In this document: piece after piece, positions 6,171-7,902 of the stretch
How the letters are laid out: every line of letters begins with the position of its first letter
Position numbering within the stretch: position 1 is the stretch's first letter
NCBI GenBank assembly: GCA_002695185.1
Contig: NZOF01000186.1
Coordinates: 2,687 to 10,588 of the forward strand
DNA from: Erythrobacter sp.
GTDB taxonomy: Bacteria > Pseudomonadota > Alphaproteobacteria > Sphingomonadales > Sphingomonadaceae
DNA: 7,902 bases
Direction of reading: 5' to 3'
The notes under the pieces: generated by a model
Seen by the model: only the letters and a program-made list of their open reading frames with translations
Database searches by the model: none
Told to the model about the DNA's origin: nothing
Translations under genes and position numbers: made by a program

Positions 6171-7349
6171 ATGGAAACAAAAGCCGGTGACCCGGGCGCC
6201 TTCGCCCATTTCGATCTCGATCGTGTCGACAGCCCCGCCTTCGTGGTGGATGCCGCGAAACTGCGCGCCAACTGCCAGGTCCTCGCCAAAATACGCGACG
6301 AGGCGGACATCAAGGTGCTGTCCGCTCTCAAGGCGTTCTCCATGTGGAGCGCGGCACCGATCATCGGCGAATATCTCGACGGCGTGTGCACCTCGGGCCT
6401 GTGGGAAGCGCGGCTGGCGAGCGAGTTCTACGATGGCGAAATCAGCACCTATTGCGCCGCCTACAAGCCGGAAGAGCTGGACGAGGTTTGCCGCCTGTCC
6501 GATCATGTGATCTTCAATTCCCCCGGCCAGATGCACCGCGCCGGACTGATTCTGGAAAATGCGCGCGCGTCGGGCCAGAATTTCGAGGTGGGCTTGCGCA
6601 TCAACCCGCAGGTGCCGACCGGCGAAGTGCCGCGTTACGATCCCTCCAGTCCCGGCAGCCGCCTCGGCTTCCCGCTCGACCAGCTGACGCCCGAGATGAT
6701 GGAAGGGGTGGACGGCATCCATTTCCACAATCTGTGCGAACAGGATCTCGAACCGCTGATCCAGACCTGGGACCGGGTGTTCGACGCGATCGAACCGTGG
6801 TTCGGCCAGCTCAAGTGGATCAACATGGGCGGCGGCCACCACATCACCCGCGCCGATTACCAGCGCGAGGAACTGGTCGAGTTCCTCAAGGATGCGAAGG
6901 ACGATACGGGCGCGGAAATCTATCTCGAACCGGGCGAGGCCGTGGCGCTCGATGCCGGCATCCTCGTCGGCACGATTCTCGATACCGGTTTTAACGGCCT
7001 GCCGGTCGCCATCGCCGACGTTTCCGCCACCTGCCACATGCCCGATGTGATCGAGGCGCCCTATCGCCCCGCCATGCTGGGCGAGGCGACGAACCACGAA
7101 ACGCCCGAGGTGCGGATCGGCGGGCCGTCCTGCCTCGCGGGCGATGTGATCGGCGATTACCGCATTGCGGGCGGCGCCGAAGTGGGCAAGCGCTTCGCTT
7201 TCCTCGATCAGGCGCATTATTCGATGGTGAAGACCAACACTTTCAACGGCGTGCAGCTACCCAGCATCTATATGTGGGACAGCGAGACCGACCAGATCGA
7301 GCTGGTAAAGGAGTTCGGCTACTCCACTTTCCGCGATCGCCTGAGCTGA
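6171..7349 (+). CDS. nspC: Carboxynorspermidine decarboxylase
   Basis: A 392-residue fold-type III (alanine racemase-like) PLP enzyme that decarboxylates carboxynorspermidine or carboxyspermidine to the free triamine. Visible landmarks: the Schiff-base lysine K54 in VLSALKAFSMW, FNSPGQ at 115-120, GLRINPQ at 141-147, SRLGFP at 163-168, HFHNLCEQ at 184-191, the phosphate-binding MGGGHH at 219-224, LEPGEA at 252-257, the DVSATCHMPDVIEAPYRP region at 283-300, GPSCLAGD at 318-325 containing the cross-subunit catalytic cysteine and aspartate, and MVKTNTFNG near the end. All expected residues are present and the length is normal. The ATG at 6171 is preferred over an in-frame TTG at 6141; neither has a good ribosome-binding site, which may mean coupling to upstream translation. 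It lies 45 bases after the propeller lipoprotein and completes the two-step pathway begun by the dehydrogenase at 3560. Confidence 0.95.
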   Translation: METKAGDPGAFAHFDLDRVDSPAFVVDAAKLRANCQVLAKIRDEADIKVLSALKAFSMWSAAPIIGEYLDGVCTSGLWEARLASEFYDGEISTYCAAYKPEELDEVCRLSDHVIFNSPGQMHRAGLILENARASGQNFEVGLRINPQVPTGEVPRYDPSSPGSRLGFPLDQLTPEMMEGVDGIHFHNLCEQDLEPLIQTWDRVFDAIEPWFGQLKWINMGGGHHITRADYQREELVEFLKDAKDDTGAEIYLEPGEAVALDAGILVGTILDTGFNGLPVAIADVSATCHMPDVIEAPYRPAMLGEATNHETPEVRIGGPSCLAGDVIGDYRIAGGAEVGKRFAFLDQAHYSMVKTNTFNGVQLPSIYMWDSETDQIELVKEFGYSTFRDRLS

Positions 7350-7384
7350 GGGAACGTCCCATCGCAGATCAGGACCGATGCACC

Positions 7385-7399
7385 CCGCAAAACTTGCGG
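7385..7399 (+). other. Short perfect hairpin after nspC
   Basis: CCGCAA, then the loop AAC, then TTGCGG: a perfect 6-bp stem with a 3-base loop, 35 bases after the nspC stop. It is not followed by a T-tract (acaaag follows), so it is a poor intrinsic terminator. The CCGCAA arm recurs at 7481-7486 and 7508-7513 in the decarboxylase leader, so TTGCGG could pair with any of three partners if all are on one transcript. Confidence 0.4.
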
Positions 7400-7419
7400 A
7401 CAAAGACCCTCGTATTCAC

Positions 7420-7446
7420 TTGCGTTTCATGAACCACGATTTATAT
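7420..7446 (+). promoter_or_regulatory. Possible sigma-70-type promoter for the decarboxylase
   Basis: TTGCGT (7420-7425) and TATATG or TTATAT (7442-7447 or 7441-7446) stand 15-16 bases apart, in the most AT-rich stretch of the intergenic region. A start near 7452-7455 would give a leader of about 85 bases that contains the whole structured element but excludes the two upstream reading-frame starts. The match is moderate and rests on spacing and composition only. Confidence 0.3.
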
Positions 7447-7457
7447 GCGCGCCTCCT

Positions 7458-7537
7458 GCTGCCCCAAGGGGACTTCCTAACCGCAAGGCAGCTTGTCGTT
7501 TCATGGTCCGCAAGGACCGTTTAGGGGGTCCCTTGAG
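7458..7537 (+). promoter_or_regulatory. Structured mRNA leader sequestering the decarboxylase ribosome-binding site
   Basis: Bases 7467-7480 pair with 7521-7534 as an unbroken 14-bp helix (eleven Watson-Crick and three G-U pairs). It contains the ribosome-binding site at 7523-7528 and ends 3 bases before the TTG start. Inside it is a hairpin at 7503-7520 with stem AUGGUCC/GGACCGU (one G-U) and a GCAA tetraloop. A second helix, GCTGCC 7458-7463 with GGCAGC 7487-7492, crosses the long helix and so must be either a pseudoknot or an alternative fold. CCCC at 7462-7465 can also pair with the G-run. Position before an ornithine decarboxylase gene fits the speF leader class described by comparative genomics in alphaproteobacteria (Corbino and co-workers); I infer the relation and cannot confirm the match. 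Two upstream reading frames overlap it. Confidence 0.6.
7523..7528 (+). promoter_or_regulatory. Ribosome-binding site that fixes a TTG start
   Basis: AGGGGG lies 9 bases before the TTG at 7538 and is the only good Shine-Dalgarno-like run in the region. No in-frame ATG occurs nearby upstream, and the next frame-compatible codons back are not starts, so the TTG is the best-supported initiation codon. The site is paired within the long leader helix. Confidence 0.6.
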
Positions 7538-7902
7538 TTGCAGCATTTCCCTGACGCCCAAGCCGTAGTCCGCGCCCTTCGCCCGGAAGAGCCGGTCATT
7601 CTCAACCGCCCGCACGCTGCGGCGCGCGCTGCCCGCTTCTTTGTCGAGAAGTTTCCGGGCAAGTCGCTCTATGCGGTAAAGGCTAACCCGTCGCCGGATC
7701 TGGTCCAGATCCTGTGGGACAATGGCGTGACGCATTACGACGTGGCTTCGATCGCCGAAGTACGGCTGGTGCGTGCGACGCTGCCCGAGGCGACGCTCTG
7801 CTTCATGCACCCGGTGAAGGCGCCCAGCGCCATTCGTGAAGCCTATCGCCAGCACGGCGTGAAGACCTTCAGCCTCGATTCCGTCGAGGAACTGGAGAAG
7901 AT
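7538..7902 (+). CDS. Ornithine (lysine/ornithine) decarboxylase, fold-type III, 5' part
   Basis: The first 121 codons of a PLP decarboxylase of the alanine-racemase fold, the class that includes eukaryotic-type and alphaproteobacterial ornithine decarboxylases; it runs off the right edge. It reads M(TTG)QHFPDAQAVVRALRPEE at the start, the PLP lysine K48 in LYAVKANPSP, THYDVASIAEV at 66-76, CFMHPVKAP at 88-96, and TFSLDSVEELEK at 110-121, all characteristic of the N-terminal barrel. The expected reaction is ornithine to putrescine; some homologs also take lysine, and the residues that decide this are beyond the window. It would supply the diamine for the dehydrogenase at 3560. It is separated from nspC by 188 bases holding a structured leader, so it is probably controlled separately. 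The TTG start reduces initiation and is consistent with regulated translation. Confidence 0.93.
   Translation, partial: MQHFPDAQAVVRALRPEEPVILNRPHAAARAARFFVEKFPGKSLYAVKANPSPDLVQILWDNGVTHYDVASIAEVRLVRATLPEATLCFMHPVKAPSAIREAYRQHGVKTFSLDSVEELEK

Noticed and set aside
5019..7217. A 732-codon open frame on the minus strand opposite the propeller lipoprotein and nspC
   Set aside because: It is antisense to two genes with clear family motifs. Its composition is rich in H, R, A and D with no recognisable domain, as expected for an antisense frame in GC-rich DNA.
7350..7360. GGGA-ACG-TCCC hairpin right after the nspC stop as a terminator
   Set aside because: The stem has only 4 bp and no T-tract follows, so it does not qualify as an intrinsic terminator.
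7427..7855. A 142-codon minus-strand frame opposite the decarboxylase start
   Set aside because: It is antisense to the conserved N-terminal barrel of the decarboxylase and to the structured leader, and has no domain.
1..7902. CRISPR array, tRNA/rRNA genes, prophage or insertion sequences
   Set aside because: I saw no regularly spaced repeats, no cloverleaf or rRNA-like segment, and no transposase, integrase or phage gene in either strand.

Overview
The window is GC-rich and densely coded. Several features point to an alphaproteobacterium, most likely a sphingomonad of the Erythrobacter type. These are the carboxyspermidine-type polyamine genes, a fold-type III ornithine decarboxylase, the tandem MAPEG genes and the imperfect palindromic 'gtcattgcgag...' repeats. 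The taxonomic placement is inferred from gene content and remembered family resemblance, not from a search.

Layout: (1) 1-133 is the 3' end of a gene resembling the tyrosine-protein phosphatase family. (2) 203-1186 is trxB, thioredoxin reductase. (3) 1187-1417 is non-coding and is mostly filled by two large imperfect inverted-repeat elements. (4) Three minus-strand genes, transcribed leftward, run from 3319 to 1418: a PLP-dependent threonine/serine dehydratase-like enzyme followed by two tandem paralogous MAPEG-family membrane proteins. (5) 3320-3559 is a divergent intergenic region with a 9-bp direct repeat. (6) Plus strand from 3560: a saccharopine-dehydrogenase-type carboxy(nor)spermidine dehydrogenase, a small Cys-rich lipoprotein (1-nt overlap), a lipoprotein beta-propeller related to peptidyl-alpha-hydroxyglycine amidating lyase (13-nt overlap), then carboxynorspermidine decarboxylase nspC (45-nt gap). 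(7) 7350-7537 is a structured leader. (8) From 7538 to the right edge is the 5' part of an ornithine/lysine-type decarboxylase that starts with TTG.

The right half forms a polyamine module. Ornithine decarboxylase would supply putrescine. The saccharopine-dehydrogenase relative would condense the diamine with aspartate semialdehyde to a carboxy-polyamine, and NspC would decarboxylate that to spermidine or a related triamine. Two exported lipoproteins of unknown role sit between the dehydrogenase and the decarboxylase and are translationally coupled to the dehydrogenase.

The most interesting signal is in the decarboxylase leader. An uninterrupted 14-bp helix (7467-7480 with 7521-7534) buries the ribosome-binding site. 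It encloses a GCAA-tetraloop hairpin and competes with, or forms a pseudoknot with, a GCTGCC/GGCAGC helix. Two overlapping small upstream reading frames end inside the two arms of the long helix. This looks like translational control of the polyamine pathway. It may belong to the speF leader family described from alphaproteobacteria, but I could not verify that. The second notable point is that the propeller lipoprotein keeps the framework of the amidating lyase but lacks two of its three zinc histidines and its catalytic tyrosine.
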